Source of the DNA: Synanceia verrucosa
Taxonomy: Eukaryota; Chordata; Actinopteri; Perciformes; Synanceiidae
Assembly (NCBI GenBank): GCA_029721515.1
Contig: CM056565.1
Coordinates: 9,116,742 to 9,180,741 of the forward strand
Direction of reading: 5' to 3'
Length of the DNA: 64,000 bases
Notes under the pieces: generated by a model
What the model was told of the DNA's origin: nothing
What the model saw: only the letters and a program-made list of their open reading frames with translations
The model's database searches: none
Shown: one piece after another, positions 46,601-50,039 of the stretch
Layout of the letters: each line of letters opens with the position of its first letter
Numbering within the stretch: the first letter of the stretch is position 1
Program-made: the position numbers and the translations under genes

Positions 46601-48911
46601 CGTGCCGCCCAGCCTGATTGTCAACAGGCAAAATCAGCATCTGACGATTCTTTACGAACTCTTTCATGAAAATTGATTTTTCTGATTGAAACGTATGTCT
46701 CAATAGATATAGACAGATAAATATTATGTTAATGTGTGTAACGGACTAAGTATACACTTTATAATGAATGTCAAATAAGACTGTTAGATAGCCTAAATTA
46801 ATGAATTAAATAAGTGTCTATAAAACATAACCTCCTTGGTAGCGGGGGTAATTTTAAATAAATAAAAAAATTTGCGCCGCTCTCTGAGTGCTTTTCTAGT
46901 TGTAATATATTATTCAATGAAGACAGACAAACTTGTTTGTGTAGGTTTTCAGTCATCCAGGTTGTCAAAAAGAGCAAAACAGTGTCAACTAGCAAGTCCA
47001 CTTGAATTATTTTTTGTTGTTTTTGATGATAGATGAATTTATGTGGAGTTGCCCTGCTGTTAGTTTATTTAACAATTATTTTAATATTTTTTTACTTTGT
47101 GTGCTGCTGCTTTTGTATTTTATGGTACTTTATGTACTAAAAGAGTGCTGTAAAACACAAAAAAACATCACAAAATGAGAGGTGAGATCCAGAAACACAC
47201 CTGCAATAACTGCAGGTTTAAAGTGAAATTATACTGTTGTTATGCTTTATTCTGTCCTTGTAGAGTGACTGATGAACTATGACCTTTAATGAAGACTTAC
47301 TATTATCTTTTATTGAATATTATGTTTGCAGAGTAAAATCTACTTTGAAACTATTTTTCTCACCAAGAATGCTCAAATGCAGGTGTTTGTTGTGCCAGCT
47401 AATAAAGAGCTTAACTTGATTCTCCTCTACTTGTTGCACATGATTATCTGAGCGAAAAGAGCTGAATGGGCCGCAAGCCAAGTCTTACAAGACCATATGG
47501 CCACGGTCTGTGGTGGCGTTCAGGGCCGTTGTTTCCTTCAGCATCCTATTGTTTGGTGTCAAAGGACTTGGGGGTGGGGTGGGGGACGAGGGGATTATAT
47601 ATACACAGAACACATTCTCTCTTTCAAAACACACACACTCCCCCATACATGTGTGCACAAAAGCACATTACCAGTGTCATTACAGTTCCACTCATGAGCC
47701 AGACATTTTTAATCCACTGGTGCAAAAACACATAATTAAGAAGAAAGAAATGTTATAATTAGAATAAAAGCCTGGCATGTACTGTAATTGTAGCTGGTAA
47801 TTTTAGTAACTTTGAGCTTAAGAATATATTTAAAATGCTAAATATCACAGATCCAAGAGAACAGAGGAACACAAACTGTTTCTCCGTAATGCAAACTAAT
47901 CTGAAATTATCACAAGAACAAAAAAGGACGCAGCATTTTAAAATGGAAGCACCGACAGGTTTCACTCTGTGGAGTGAAAATGATTTACCAGCAGCTACTC
48001 ACATCACAGATTTCTTTGTGGAGGCCCTCAGAGCTCCTCAGCCAGCTGCGGTTCAATTCACTCAGCTCCAGAATTGGCTGCACCTTCAGCCGGACCGCCT
48101 CTCCAGACTGGCGGATCATCTCCACTATCTCATCCCTGCTCTTGCTCTCCACGTTGACCCCGTTGATCTCCACCAGCCTGTCTCCTGGCACCAGGCCCAA
48201 AGCCCGGTCCTTGGTGCCGGCGCCAGGCTCGGCGAAGTGCACCACGCGCCGGCACACTCCCCCATCAGGCTGCCTGTCCAGCAGGGTGGTCCTCCGCAGA
48301 GAGAAGCCAAAATCCCCTGTGTTACGCCGCTGCAGCTCCAGCTCTCTCGGATCCGGTATTGGAGGAGCGATGAGAACAGGCAACTGCAGATCGATACCAG
48401 GGAAGGTCTTCTCCACCATCCCTGGAATGTGAACCACTTTTTGGTTGGAGTGGGGATTCAAAGATGTGGTCCTGGAGAGACTTGAGGCCTCCAGAGCGCT
48501 GTCCTCCTTACTCCTCTGTGAAAAAGACACATGCTTCTGGCCAGCCACTGAACTCGACCTGGCCAATTCTCCAAACTTTGCTGCTCTCTCCTTCACAGAG
48601 CTGTGATGATGATGATCCAGTTTATTCCCCTTCATGTCTTCACCAGCATTTATTTGCCCCACGTCCTCCAGCTCTGTCAGGTTCAGTTCCATGTTGGTTG
48701 CCACCTTAATTGGGATGGGACTAGAGATCTCCAGTTTGCTCCTGGAGTCCCTCTTGGAGCTTCCTCGATTGAGGTGGAATAAACCTCTGCGTATGCTCAT
48801 CTCCTCCAGGCTCTTTAACTCTGCCTGGGACATGCGCTCTTTCTTCTCCTTCTTCTCCTTCTTACTTGACTCCTTCTCCTTCTCCTTATCTTTCTTGATG
48901 AGGTGAAACAT
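1..48911 (-). CDS. myo18a: Unconventional myosin XVIIIA, whole coding span (alpha form, 37 exons, 3' end cut by window edge)
   Basis: Myosin XVIIIA is an actin-binding, Golgi- and membrane-associated class 18 myosin whose motor has little or no ATPase activity; it works as a scaffold and assembles through its coiled coil. The 37 exons give 1,902 codons with every splice phase consistent. Order: lysine/glutamate-rich N-terminus (residues about 5-27), PDZ (about 190-279), motor (about 330-1,110) with P-loop GKSGSGKT at 468-475, switch I-like NGSASRF at 519-525 and switch II-like DTPG at 752-755, one IQ motif (about 1,148-1,169), and coiled coil from about 1,218 to the edge. Human MYO18A is 2,054 aa, so roughly the last 100 residues lie outside. 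Family assignment is near certain from many exact matches (for example WPWWKLFTTV and [20 protein letters not shown]). Teleosts can carry two copies (myo18aa, myo18ab); I cannot tell which this is. Confidence 0.95.
213..398 (-). CDS. myo18a: myo18a exon 36
   Basis: Residues 1801-1862: SLVGRLKENLEKLTEEKNQR, VAAENREKEQNKRMQRQIRD, EASRKKHEL. Donor CTG|GTAAGT. Confidence 0.96.
547..684 (-). CDS. myo18a: myo18a exon 35
   Basis: Residues 1755-1800: LHSLQSQLEFQEQSMVEKSL, VCRQEAKIRELETKLEYERT, QIKRLE. Donor GAG|GTGAGA. Confidence 0.96.
685..3202. other. Intron between myo18a exons 34 and 35
   Basis: 2.5 kb. Holds a short TAG/TTA trinucleotide stretch near 2020-2055 and 1788-1803. No exon, RNA gene or recognisable transposon seen. 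Open frames here are short and lack homology. Confidence 0.5.
3203..3286 (-). CDS. myo18a: myo18a exon 34
   Basis: Residues 1727-1754: SARDLSQISDLQAQLEEATK, EKQEIQEK. Donor AAG|GTACAA. Confidence 0.95.
3702..3818 (-). CDS. myo18a: myo18a exon 33
   Basis: Residues 1688-1726: LEEQMSRLQREKNDLQSRME, EDQEDMNELMKKHKAAVAQ. Donor CAG|GTAACC. Confidence 0.96.
4749..5601. mobile_element. Inverted-repeat DNA transposon interrupted by SINE copy 1
   Basis: The left end ctaacccctaatttccact (from about 4749) and the right end, whose complement reads ttacccctaatttccacc (to about 5601), are terminal inverted repeats of about 25 bp with GGATGC following. With the 353-bp SINE removed it is about 0.5 kb and has no transposase frame, so it is a non-autonomous element. 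Superfamily not resolved; no clear target duplication. Confidence 0.6.
5176..5528 (+). mobile_element. tRNA-derived SINE, copy 1
   Basis: It begins GGCGGCACGGTGGTGTAGTG with a Pol III A-box-like TGTAGTGGTTAGCAC and a B box GGTTCGAATCC, as in a tRNA. The body contains TGTGTGGAGTTTGCATGT and GACAGCTGGGATAGACTCCA, and it ends in ATGGATGGATGG. Flanked by gatttgaatggaa (5163-5175) and gatctgaatggaa (5529-5541), a 13-bp duplication with one mismatch. Abundant in teleost genomes. Confidence 0.85.
6222..6335 (-). CDS. myo18a: myo18a exon 32
   Basis: Residues 1650-1687: LEESEFTSAAAVKARKSMEI, EIEDLHIQMEDVVKAKMS. Donor TCG|GTGAGT. Confidence 0.95.
6509..6655 (-). CDS. myo18a: myo18a exon 31
   Basis: Residues 1601-1649: VEMEKRLKKDLKRTK, VLLADAQIMLDHLKSNAPSK, REIAQLKNQ. 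Donor CAA|GTATGC. Confidence 0.95.
6819..6923 (-). CDS. myo18a: myo18a exon 30
   Basis: Residues 1566-1600: [35 protein letters not shown]. Donor CAG|GTACTC. Confidence 0.95.
7176..7286 (-). CDS. myo18a: myo18a exon 29
   Basis: Residues 1529-1565: AKLRLEMEMERQRQTHSKDI, then CSKK. Donor AAG|GTGGGT. A GT microsatellite lies about 7 bases upstream of the acceptor. Confidence 0.95.
7291..7322 (+). repeat. (CA)n microsatellite next to a splice acceptor
   Basis: Reads as (GT)n on the coding strand of myo18a and ends about 7 bases before the acceptor of exon 29. Confidence 0.9.
7401..7601 (-). CDS. myo18a: myo18a exon 28
   Basis: Residues 1462-1528. From [20 protein letters not shown] through EEELDEQAGTIQMLEQ it is identical to human. 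Donor CAG|GTATAG. Confidence 0.96.
7741..7864 (-). CDS. myo18a: myo18a exon 27
   Basis: Residues 1420-1461: FDLEQNQAQAEVQRERSQRE, KLTREKDLMTGEMFNLRQQL. Donor CAG|GTAAAG. Confidence 0.93.
8465..8619 (-). CDS. myo18a: myo18a exon 26
   Basis: Residues 1369-1419: LADLQTDNEDVQRSVQQL, KKCQKLTAELQDTKLHLEG, RNHDLEKKQR. Donor AGGAA|GTCAGT, phase 2. Confidence 0.94.
8762..8889 (-). CDS. myo18a: myo18a exon 25 (followed by a GC donor)
   Basis: Residues 1326-1368: GEWRIKYNRAIREMDFAKKK, LQQEFDEKLETEQQSKRHLE, RR. Human reads ERRLGDLQ across the junction. Here AGG is followed by GCAAGA, giving RR|LADLQ in frame. Confidence 0.92.
8890..10593. other. Intron between myo18a exons 24 and 25
   Basis: 1.7 kb. 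Apart from dispersed element copy A at the right end, nothing recognisable. Confidence 0.5.
10015..10530 (+). mobile_element. Dispersed roughly 0.5 kb element, copy A
   Basis: Contains acaaaacccaaagtcc, ccctcagaatcactg, ttagagaggagctgg, gtttggttgacc, gccctgcagcacagccc and ataggtcctttttaaa, in the same order and orientation as copy C. Boundaries approximate. Confidence 0.55.
10594..10708 (-). CDS. myo18a: myo18a exon 24
   Basis: Residues 1288-1325: AKFDATKKQLESQEMEVMEA, then LNGELDDDDDA. Human reads [24 protein letters not shown]. Donor G|GTAAGT. Confidence 0.94.
10805..10924 (-). CDS. myo18a: myo18a exon 23 (followed by a GC donor)
   Basis: Residues 1248-1287: ISDLLAELADERSTSESASQ, ERLRLEKDMKDLQ. 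The frame and homology end at CTACAG, and the next bases are GCACTT. There is no GT before the in-frame stop, so this intron has a GC donor. Confidence 0.92.
11073..11162 (-). CDS. myo18a: myo18a exon 22: coiled coil start
   Basis: Residues 1218-1247: EEIQLQKSKLERVEKERNEL and RLNTDRLESR. Donor AGG|GTGGGT. Confidence 0.94.
11320..11463 (-). CDS. myo18a: myo18a exon 21
   Basis: Residues 1170-1217: IQDLAIRCIQKNIKKNRGVK, then WPWWKLFTTVQPLIKVQL. The WPWWKLF neck-tail junction is highly conserved in myosins. Preceded by a 6.1 kb intron. Confidence 0.96.
11792..11829 (+). repeat. (CA)n microsatellite
   Basis: CA tract with one CG interruption. Confidence 0.9.
14261..14309. repeat. (TA)n microsatellite
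   Basis: About 24 uninterrupted TA units in the 6.1 kb myo18a intron between exons 21 and 20. It is self-complementary and can extrude as a cruciform. Confidence 0.95.
17085..17250. repeat. Compound trinucleotide repeat (TAG/TAA/TTA)
   Basis: Runs of TAGTAG, AATAAT and TTATTA with interruptions in the intron before exon 20. Confidence 0.8.
17385..17420 (+). repeat. (GT)n microsatellite
   Basis: About 17 GT units, then TATA. About 135 bp past the 3' (donor) end of myo18a exon 20, in the intron that follows it on the minus strand. Confidence 0.9.
17555..17683 (-). CDS. myo18a: myo18a exon 20: IQ motif and lever arm
   Basis: Residues 1127-1169: LFFRAGTLAKLEEQRDEQTK, then LTLFQAACRGYLARQAFKKR. 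The LFQAACRGYLARQ stretch is the IQ motif, where a light chain or calmodulin would bind. Donor AAG|GTAGGC. Confidence 0.95.
19021..19086 (-). CDS. myo18a: myo18a exon 19
   Basis: Residues 1105-1126: AVEELLESLDLEKSSYHMGL, then SR. Human reads [20 protein letters not shown]. Donor AGG|GTAAGT. Too short to stand out as an ORF. Confidence 0.93.
19595..19650 (+). repeat. (CT)n microsatellite
   Basis: A CT tract with a few CG and CC interruptions in the intron between myo18a exons 19 and 18. Confidence 0.9.
20107..20216 (-). CDS. myo18a: myo18a exon 18
   Basis: Residues 1068-1104: [20 protein letters not shown], then LTKKHGRNYIV. Converter-like region. Donor AGA|GTGAGT. Confidence 0.95.
20349..20574 (-). 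CDS. myo18a: myo18a exon 17
   Basis: Residues 993-1067: SRIHFVHCILPKADALKA, then MQLDVAMLRAQLRGSKLLDA and LRIYRQ. The middle loop is variable. Donor G|GTGAGG. Confidence 0.95.
21520..21706 (-). CDS. myo18a: myo18a exon 16
   Basis: Residues 930-992: KIISSLFMSRAAGATVLSGS, RRATSMRKTFTTGVAAIKKK and IQIKLQV. Near identical to human. Donor GTG|GTAAGA. Confidence 0.95.
21796..21933 (-). CDS. myo18a: myo18a exon 15
   Basis: Residues 884-929: EKDNHFLLGHNHGTDWVEYD, then GWLNYAKQNPA and LLQDSQ. Human reads HHFLLGHSHGTNWVEYNV. Donor AA|GTAAGC. Acceptor AGAG, with one base left for the split codon. Confidence 0.92.
22572..22735 (-). CDS. myo18a: myo18a exon 14
   Basis: Residues 830-883: RTDEARGLLWLMEEEALQPE, then RLFSYYGPAEGESKGK. 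The 3' end is chosen at CACAA|GTGGAC because it keeps phase with exon 15 and gives a loop of family length. A stronger-looking GAGA|GTAAAG upstream would break the frame. Confidence 0.85.
22736..24616. other. Intron between myo18a exons 13 and 14
   Basis: 1.9 kb, with dispersed element copy B. Nothing else recognised. Confidence 0.5.
23370..23682 (+). mobile_element. Dispersed roughly 0.5 kb element, copy B (internally shortened)
   Basis: Shares gatgtcaccaggtaacat, gttagagaggagctgaagc, gtttggttgaccaa, ggtgctgcagcacagcc, ttctagtagaaacca and caggtcctctttaaa with copies A and C. Same orientation. Confidence 0.5.
24617..24703 (-). CDS. myo18a: myo18a exon 13
   Basis: Residues 801-829: ENIELSLDDTEPSTSLS and VDQASSQAL. 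Human reads ENIELAFDDLEPPTDDS. Donor CTG|GTAAGT. Confidence 0.94.
25015..25196 (+). mobile_element. Possible Helitron-like or other dispersed repeat end
   Basis: It begins with GTTT/GTTG repeats, then caaaataactcaaaaagtta and tggtggtgatcggatccg. It ends gctctctgagtgcttttctagt, where CTAGT followed by T fits the Helitron CTRRT end. The same last 22 bases recur at 46882-46903. Family uncertain. Confidence 0.35.
26857..27303. mobile_element. Second, truncated copy of the Tc1-like MITE
   Basis: It starts TA-CAGTTCTTAACAACCTCATT and shares blocks with 32199-32522: gagctttaat...agac, ctttctcactgagt and ccattacagaaacat. It also shares the tactgttaattta block near 27280-27292. The right inverted repeat is missing. 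In the intron after exon 12. Confidence 0.55.
28198..28390 (-). CDS. myo18a: myo18a exon 12: switch II region
   Basis: Residues 736-800: ALKSSQHSLCSLLIVDTPGS, then CHNYTQERL and RTFVQELERYKE. DTPG stands where active myosins have DIxGFE. Donor GAG|GTAAGG. A GT repeat lies just beyond the acceptor. Confidence 0.95.
28407..28442 (+). repeat. (CA)n microsatellite next to a splice acceptor
   Basis: (GT)n on the coding strand, 17 bases upstream of exon 12. Confidence 0.9.
28705..28795 (-). CDS. myo18a: myo18a exon 11
   Basis: Residues 706-735: SKDTAMECLEAMASGLYSEI and ISLIN. Human reads LSALECLEGMAAGLYSELF. Donor CG|GTTAGT. Confidence 0.94.
29629..29799 (-). CDS. myo18a: myo18a exon 10
   Basis: Residues 649-705: GRKQFARHEWAQKAAYLLG, then TLEELSSSIFKHRAKGTLPR. 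Acceptor GTGTCTCAG, donor G|GTACTG. The end (ENGTSDA) is a variable motor loop. Confidence 0.94.
29800..31832. other. Intron between myo18a exons 9 and 10
   Basis: 2.0 kb, no recognised repeat or exon. A 12-nt microexon could hide here (see findings); I did not find a convincing one. Confidence 0.4.
31833..31977 (-). CDS. myo18a: myo18a exon 9
   Basis: Residues 601-648: AEDKQRASQLFSKLQAAMKV, then LGISGDEQRAF and AAIYHLG-like residues (here GAIYHLGSAGATK). Donor G|GTAAGA. Human continues EAAEAGRKQ; this gene continues AGRKQ (see findings). Confidence 0.93.
32199..32522. mobile_element. Tc1/mariner-like MITE
   Basis: The ends CAGTGTTTAACA and TGTTAAGCAGTG (complement of CACTGCTTAACA) are flanked by TA on both sides (32197-32198 and 32523-32524). 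The inner inverted repeat includes GGTGGTCTAATAAATTTGTT. 324 bp, non-coding, in the myo18a intron between exons 9 and 8. Confidence 0.65.
32568..32631 (-). CDS. myo18a: myo18a exon 8
   Basis: Residues 579-600: TELHLNHFAENNAFGIMPQA, followed by K. Donor AAG|GTAAAT. Confidence 0.94.
32766..32866 (-). CDS. myo18a: myo18a exon 7
   Basis: Residues 546-578: TMLLEKMRVTRRPGGE, then STFNVFYYLMAG. Human reads TMLLEKLRVARRP and FNVFYYLLAG-like residues. Donor AG|GTCAGG. Confidence 0.94.
33048..33190 (-). CDS. myo18a: myo18a exon 6: switch I region
   Basis: Residues 498-545: EKWQAVYTVLEAFGN, then NGSASRFSHIVSLDFDQAG. Conventional switch I is NxNSSRFGK; here G and the following lysine are missing, as in the mammalian protein (NGNATRFSQ). 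Confidence 0.95.
33279..33489 (-). CDS. myo18a: myo18a exon 5: P-loop
   Basis: Residues 428-497. It contains FKGCRRED, the RQDQSIVLLGKSGSGKTTNC nucleotide-binding loop and QHIIQYLVTIAG. The P-loop is GKSGSGKT, in place of GESGAGKT in active myosins. Confidence 0.96.
33566..33742 (-). CDS. myo18a: myo18a exon 4: motor entry
   Basis: Residues 369-427, beginning ANPPMFDRVEDLASLQYLNE, the conserved DRxEDLASLxxLNESSV start of the class 18 motor. Donor AAG|GTATGT. Confidence 0.95.
33822..33928 (-). CDS. myo18a: myo18a exon 3
   Basis: Residues 333-368: TLLKTEAGSLPEGKVKI, then LDVDEDDVEK, identical to human over DVDEDDVEK. Donor AAG|GTATTT. Confidence 0.93.
34284..34371 (-). CDS. myo18a: myo18a exon 2: start of the motor SH3-like region
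   Basis: Residues 304-332 plus one base, starting GKTEEQITAEKTWYNTEK and ending KDGFSM (human KTEEQIAAEEAW, VHRDGFSL). Donor G|GTTCGT. This is the common acceptor on which the alpha and gamma heads converge. Confidence 0.93.
34705..35212 (+). mobile_element. Dispersed roughly 0.5 kb element, copy C (most complete)
   Basis: The left end taaagaggacatattatg and right end cataataggtcctcttta are inverted repeats of about 18 bp. It shares aagcccaaagtcc, ccctcagaatcactg, gaaaagaagtgctgcagcac and taggtcctctttaaa with copies at 10015-10530 and 23370-23682. No open frame. Superfamily not determined. Confidence 0.6.
35683..35742 (-). CDS. myo18a: myo18a cassette exon, 60 nt
   Basis: Acceptor CCTCCAG, 20 codons (SKLGEDPVAILQASHSAAAK) and donor AAG|GTCTGA. 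Phase 0. It directly precedes exon 2 (GKTEEQ). It may belong to gamma transcripts, or be optional in alpha transcripts. Confidence 0.5.
36601..36627 (-). CDS. myo18a: Candidate myo18a microexon, 27 nt
   Basis: A pyrimidine-rich tract and acceptor GGCTAG, nine codons (RTRGRKSYQ) and donor CAG|GTATGG. In phase with its neighbours. A basic Arg/Lys segment with RKS could be a kinase site; that is inference. Confidence 0.4.
37329..37400 (-). CDS. myo18a: Candidate myo18a cassette exon, 72 nt
   Basis: Acceptor CCAACTGTAG and 24 open codons (VPELVPSEEDYRRVRRIF and onward, ending TNND), with donor GAT|GTAACT. Phase 0 on both sides. The coding-like composition and clean splice sites make it credible, but no homologue was recalled. 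Confidence 0.45.
37540..37620 (-). CDS. myo18a: Candidate myo18a cassette exon, 81 nt
   Basis: 27 open codons in phase 0 beginning TSCPPLSLDGKPSP and ending SSSEQ, with donor CAG|GTGTGT. The acceptor (AAAGGAG at 37621) has a poor polypyrimidine tract. An alternative acceptor GCTGCCCCAG inside would leave a 24-nt exon, also in phase 0. The Pro/Ser-rich composition matches the preceding exon. Confidence 0.4.
39132..39854 (-). CDS. myo18a: myo18a gamma-type large exon with GFIP proline-rich repeats
   Basis: 241 codons in phase 0 between acceptor GTATCCAG and donor GAG|GTACTG. Exon residues 1-48 are Ser/Ala/Asp-rich. Residues 50-64 are a basic-hydrophobic run of Lys, Val and Arg (KKVVRVVRRVVRRVV). 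Residues 130-160 are a Glu/Lys-rich stretch. Residues 167-232 hold four copies of a roughly 15-residue unit with core PPxGFIPxPK (GFIP at 175, 190, 212 and 227). I know of no enzyme domain here; it looks like a disordered, proline-rich protein-binding head. It is probably the alternative N-terminal extension of a PDZ-less myosin 18A. It replaces exon 48003-48911 in transcripts from the internal promoter. Confidence 0.75.
40339..40362 (-). CDS. myo18a: myo18a gamma-type 24-nt microexon
   Basis: Acceptor TTGTGTAG, eight codons (VKVESKPD) and donor GAT|GTAAGT. Phase 0 on both sides, so it joins the 41-codon start exon to the 241-codon proline-rich exon without a frame change. Too short to be found by ORF length; called on good splice signals and frame. 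Confidence 0.55.
41131..41140. promoter_or_regulatory. Second CTATAAATAG (MEF2-type) site, downstream of gamma exon 1
   Basis: Identical decamer to the one at 41518, located in the intron about 150 bp past the gamma start exon. A third copy at 45834-45843 lies in the same alpha intron, about 4.4 kb upstream of the gamma start. Confidence 0.3.
41216..41259 (+). repeat. (CA)n microsatellite just after gamma exon 1
   Basis: Lies 31 bases past the donor of the 41290-41412 exon, as (GT)n on the coding strand. Confidence 0.9.
41290..41412 (-). CDS. myo18a: myo18a alternative first coding exon (gamma-type start)
   Basis: The exon opens with ATG at 41412, preceded by CTGACC, and encodes 41 residues beginning MAPPFDVTLPCQLRT and ending TRPKEK. 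It then has donor AAG|GTAATG. It sits in the middle of the 13.6 kb intron after the PDZ exon and ends in phase 0, as do all the small exons that follow, down to exon 2 at 34371. A product starting here would have no KE or PDZ region. Mouse heart makes such a PDZ-less form, Myo18A-gamma (established knowledge); that this is its fish counterpart is my inference from position and architecture, not from a protein alignment. Confidence 0.7.
41518..41527. promoter_or_regulatory. Perfect MEF2-type site (CTATAAATAG) upstream of the gamma start
   Basis: CTATAAATAG fits the MEF2 consensus YTA(A/T)4TAR on both strands. It lies 106 bp upstream of the ATG at 41412, with an E-box CAGCTG at 41496-41501 between them. 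A second identical copy is at 41131-41140 on the other side of the exon. This fits a muscle or heart promoter. Motif evidence only. Confidence 0.45.
44206..44758 (+). repeat. Tetranucleotide microsatellite (CTAT/CTAC/CTGT)n, about 550 bp
   Basis: About 138 units of a 4-bp repeat, mostly ATCT with ACCT and GTCT variants. They are arranged in higher-order blocks such as ctgtctatctacctacctat that recur. The array follows directly on ctgtgaatttctctgtgaga and tgaataaagta, the kind of 3' tail seen in fish LINEs. The open frame here (YLSIYLSTYLS) is an artefact. Confidence 0.95.
45479..45699. repeat. Large imperfect inverted repeat (palindrome)
   Basis: The left arm (45479 to about 45558) contains aataggaccttatttctggg and ataaaatagtgccatttaca. 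The right arm (about 45622-45699) reads, as complement, aataggtccttatttctggg and ataaaatactgcagtttaca. The arms match over about 75-80 bp with scattered mismatches, with about 65 bp between them. A foldback-type MITE or a long hairpin transcript source are the likely explanations. Confidence 0.8.
46291..46610 (-). mobile_element. tRNA-derived SINE, copy 2 (opposite orientation)
   Basis: Reverse complement of the same family as 5176-5528: starts CCATCCATCCATTATCTACC and ends with a tRNA-like head whose complement reads GGCGGCACGATGGTGTAGTG and GGTTCGAATCC. Flanked by a perfect 11-bp duplication, agcctgattgt (46280-46290 and 46611-46621). Lies in the alpha intron between the PDZ exon and the gamma start. 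Confidence 0.88.
46882..46903 (+). repeat. Short copy of the 25.2 kb repeat end
   Basis: gctctctgagtgcttttctagt, identical to 25170-25196 over its final part and also followed by T. Confidence 0.4.
48003..48911 (-). CDS. myo18a: myo18a alpha coding exon 1: start codon, KE-rich head and PDZ domain
   Basis: 303 codons from ATG at 48911 (MFHLIKKDKEKEKESS) to donor GAT|GTGAGT at 48002. Residues 5-27 are the lysine/glutamate-rich segment typical of Myo18A-alpha. Residues about 60-180 are low-complexity linker, including a four-histidine run at 100-103. Residues about 190-279 form the PDZ domain, with GDFGFSLRR (199-207) as the carboxylate-binding loop and LVPGDRLVEINGVNVESKSR following. The start matches the family N-terminus (human MFNLMKKDK). 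The exon ends in phase 0 and can splice directly to 34371, giving ICD|GKTEEQ, where human has SDA|KTEEQ. Isoforms starting at 41412 lack this exon. Confidence 0.95.
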
Positions 48912-49002
48912 GCTTAATATTTCCTCAAGTCTTGCACCAGATTCAGTGTTTTTTACAGTGGTTACGGTCCTGTTTGCAGTAAATATGCACCTGTAGTGTC
49001 AT
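48912..49002 (-). other. myo18a: Probable 5' UTR part of myo18a alpha exon
   Basis: Upstream of the ATG, the minus strand reads TTCTTCCATACAG and then ATGACACTACAG at 49002, a good polypyrimidine-AG acceptor. If it is used, about 91 nt of leader precede the start codon in this exon. The ATG at the exon edge is soon followed by an in-frame stop and would be an upstream start. This is inferred from splice signals only. Confidence 0.35.
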
Positions 49003-49914
49003 CTGTATGGAAGAAAGGAAAACAAAGAATTAATGCAGATATTATTTGCCAATACTGTTTAATAATTTACATCTGTAATAGCACATAATATGATGATGAA
49101 AATGAAATGCAGTCAAAAAAAAATCTCTCTAGGATCCTTTAAACTTCAGGTATGTTTTATGTTTATGTGTTAGTTATCAGTAGACAATACCCATAAAAAC
49201 ATGATCTGCCTTGTTCTTGTGACAATATACCAACATGATTGCAGCACATTTGATTGAACACTGTTTTGCATATCATTTCATATTCTCCTTGCACCTTTTT
49301 GTATCATTTTAAACATATTTTTGTGTCAACACCCAAACAAAAGTAACTCAAAGTGTGAAAGGGAACTGGCGTTACAGAAAATGACCTACAAACATCAATA
49401 TAGTCCAGATTTGAGGATTTATTCTCAGTCCTATAGCTGCCCTACATACAGACACTGTGCTGAACAGCTCTGACCTCATCTGTCCTGCTGTCAAAATGTT
49501 CAGTATCACCATAAAAGTGATGCAGAACATCTGAACACCTGCATCATGCACGTATGGACCAGTAAACGATGCATGCACATTTAATCCACACCTGATCAGA
49601 TCTCCTGAGGCTGTGGAATAACAATGCATCACTTTGCAACACTTTACAGGCAAACTATAAATATTCCTATGATGCATTTGGTTAATGATGACACATTATT
49701 GATGTTTGTTGTTACTGAACTCACTGTACATATTCCAGGTTAACGCTGCGACTCCACAGCTTGGCCGTAATGCTCTCCCTTTAATCTGCTTTGCCCTCAT
49801 TCTCTATAACCGGTGGCCTTAGGGAACACTTTCAGAAGGAAGTGTAACAATGCCATTAACATAGAACAGCATGGTTATTATTTAACGGTATTAGCAGATA
49901 TGACACTGGCCTAC

Positions 49915-50006
49915 CTGTGATTGCACGCGTTGTTATCTTCCTCGGAGTTTTCGGCATTTTTCCTCTTTAGGTTTGACAGTAGGTGCGAGAAATACTTCTG
50001 ATGCAT
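49915..50006 (-). other. myo18a: Candidate non-coding first exon of myo18a alpha
   Basis: The minus strand has a donor ATCACAG|GTAGGC at 49914, and a TATA-like TATAAAT lies about 30 bp upstream of the assumed transcription start near 50,005. No reading frame compatible with the PDZ exon is needed. It would be joined to 49002 by an intron of about 0.9 kb. The exact 5' end is a guess; 5' RACE or RNA-seq would settle it. Confidence 0.3.
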
Positions 50007-50029
50007 TCAGGTGCTTAACGGAGGCTCCG

Positions 50030-50036
50030 ATTTATA
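50030..50036 (-). promoter_or_regulatory. TATA-like box upstream of myo18a alpha
   Basis: The minus strand reads GTTATAAATCGGAGCC. The spacing to the donor at 49914 suits a short first exon. Supported only by motif and position. Confidence 0.3.
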
Positions 50037-50039
50037 ACA

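Larger units (their letters stand above)
41413..48002. other. Distal part of the alpha intron, between PDZ exon and gamma start
   Basis: Gamma promoter candidate near 41.5 kb, then about 2.6 kb without features, the tetranucleotide array (44.2-44.8 kb), the palindrome (45.5-45.7 kb), SINE copy 2 (46.3-46.6 kb) and nothing more recognised up to the PDZ exon. Confidence 0.5.

Noticed and set aside
47835..48485. 216-codon plus-strand frame
   Set aside because: Antisense shadow of the PDZ exon.
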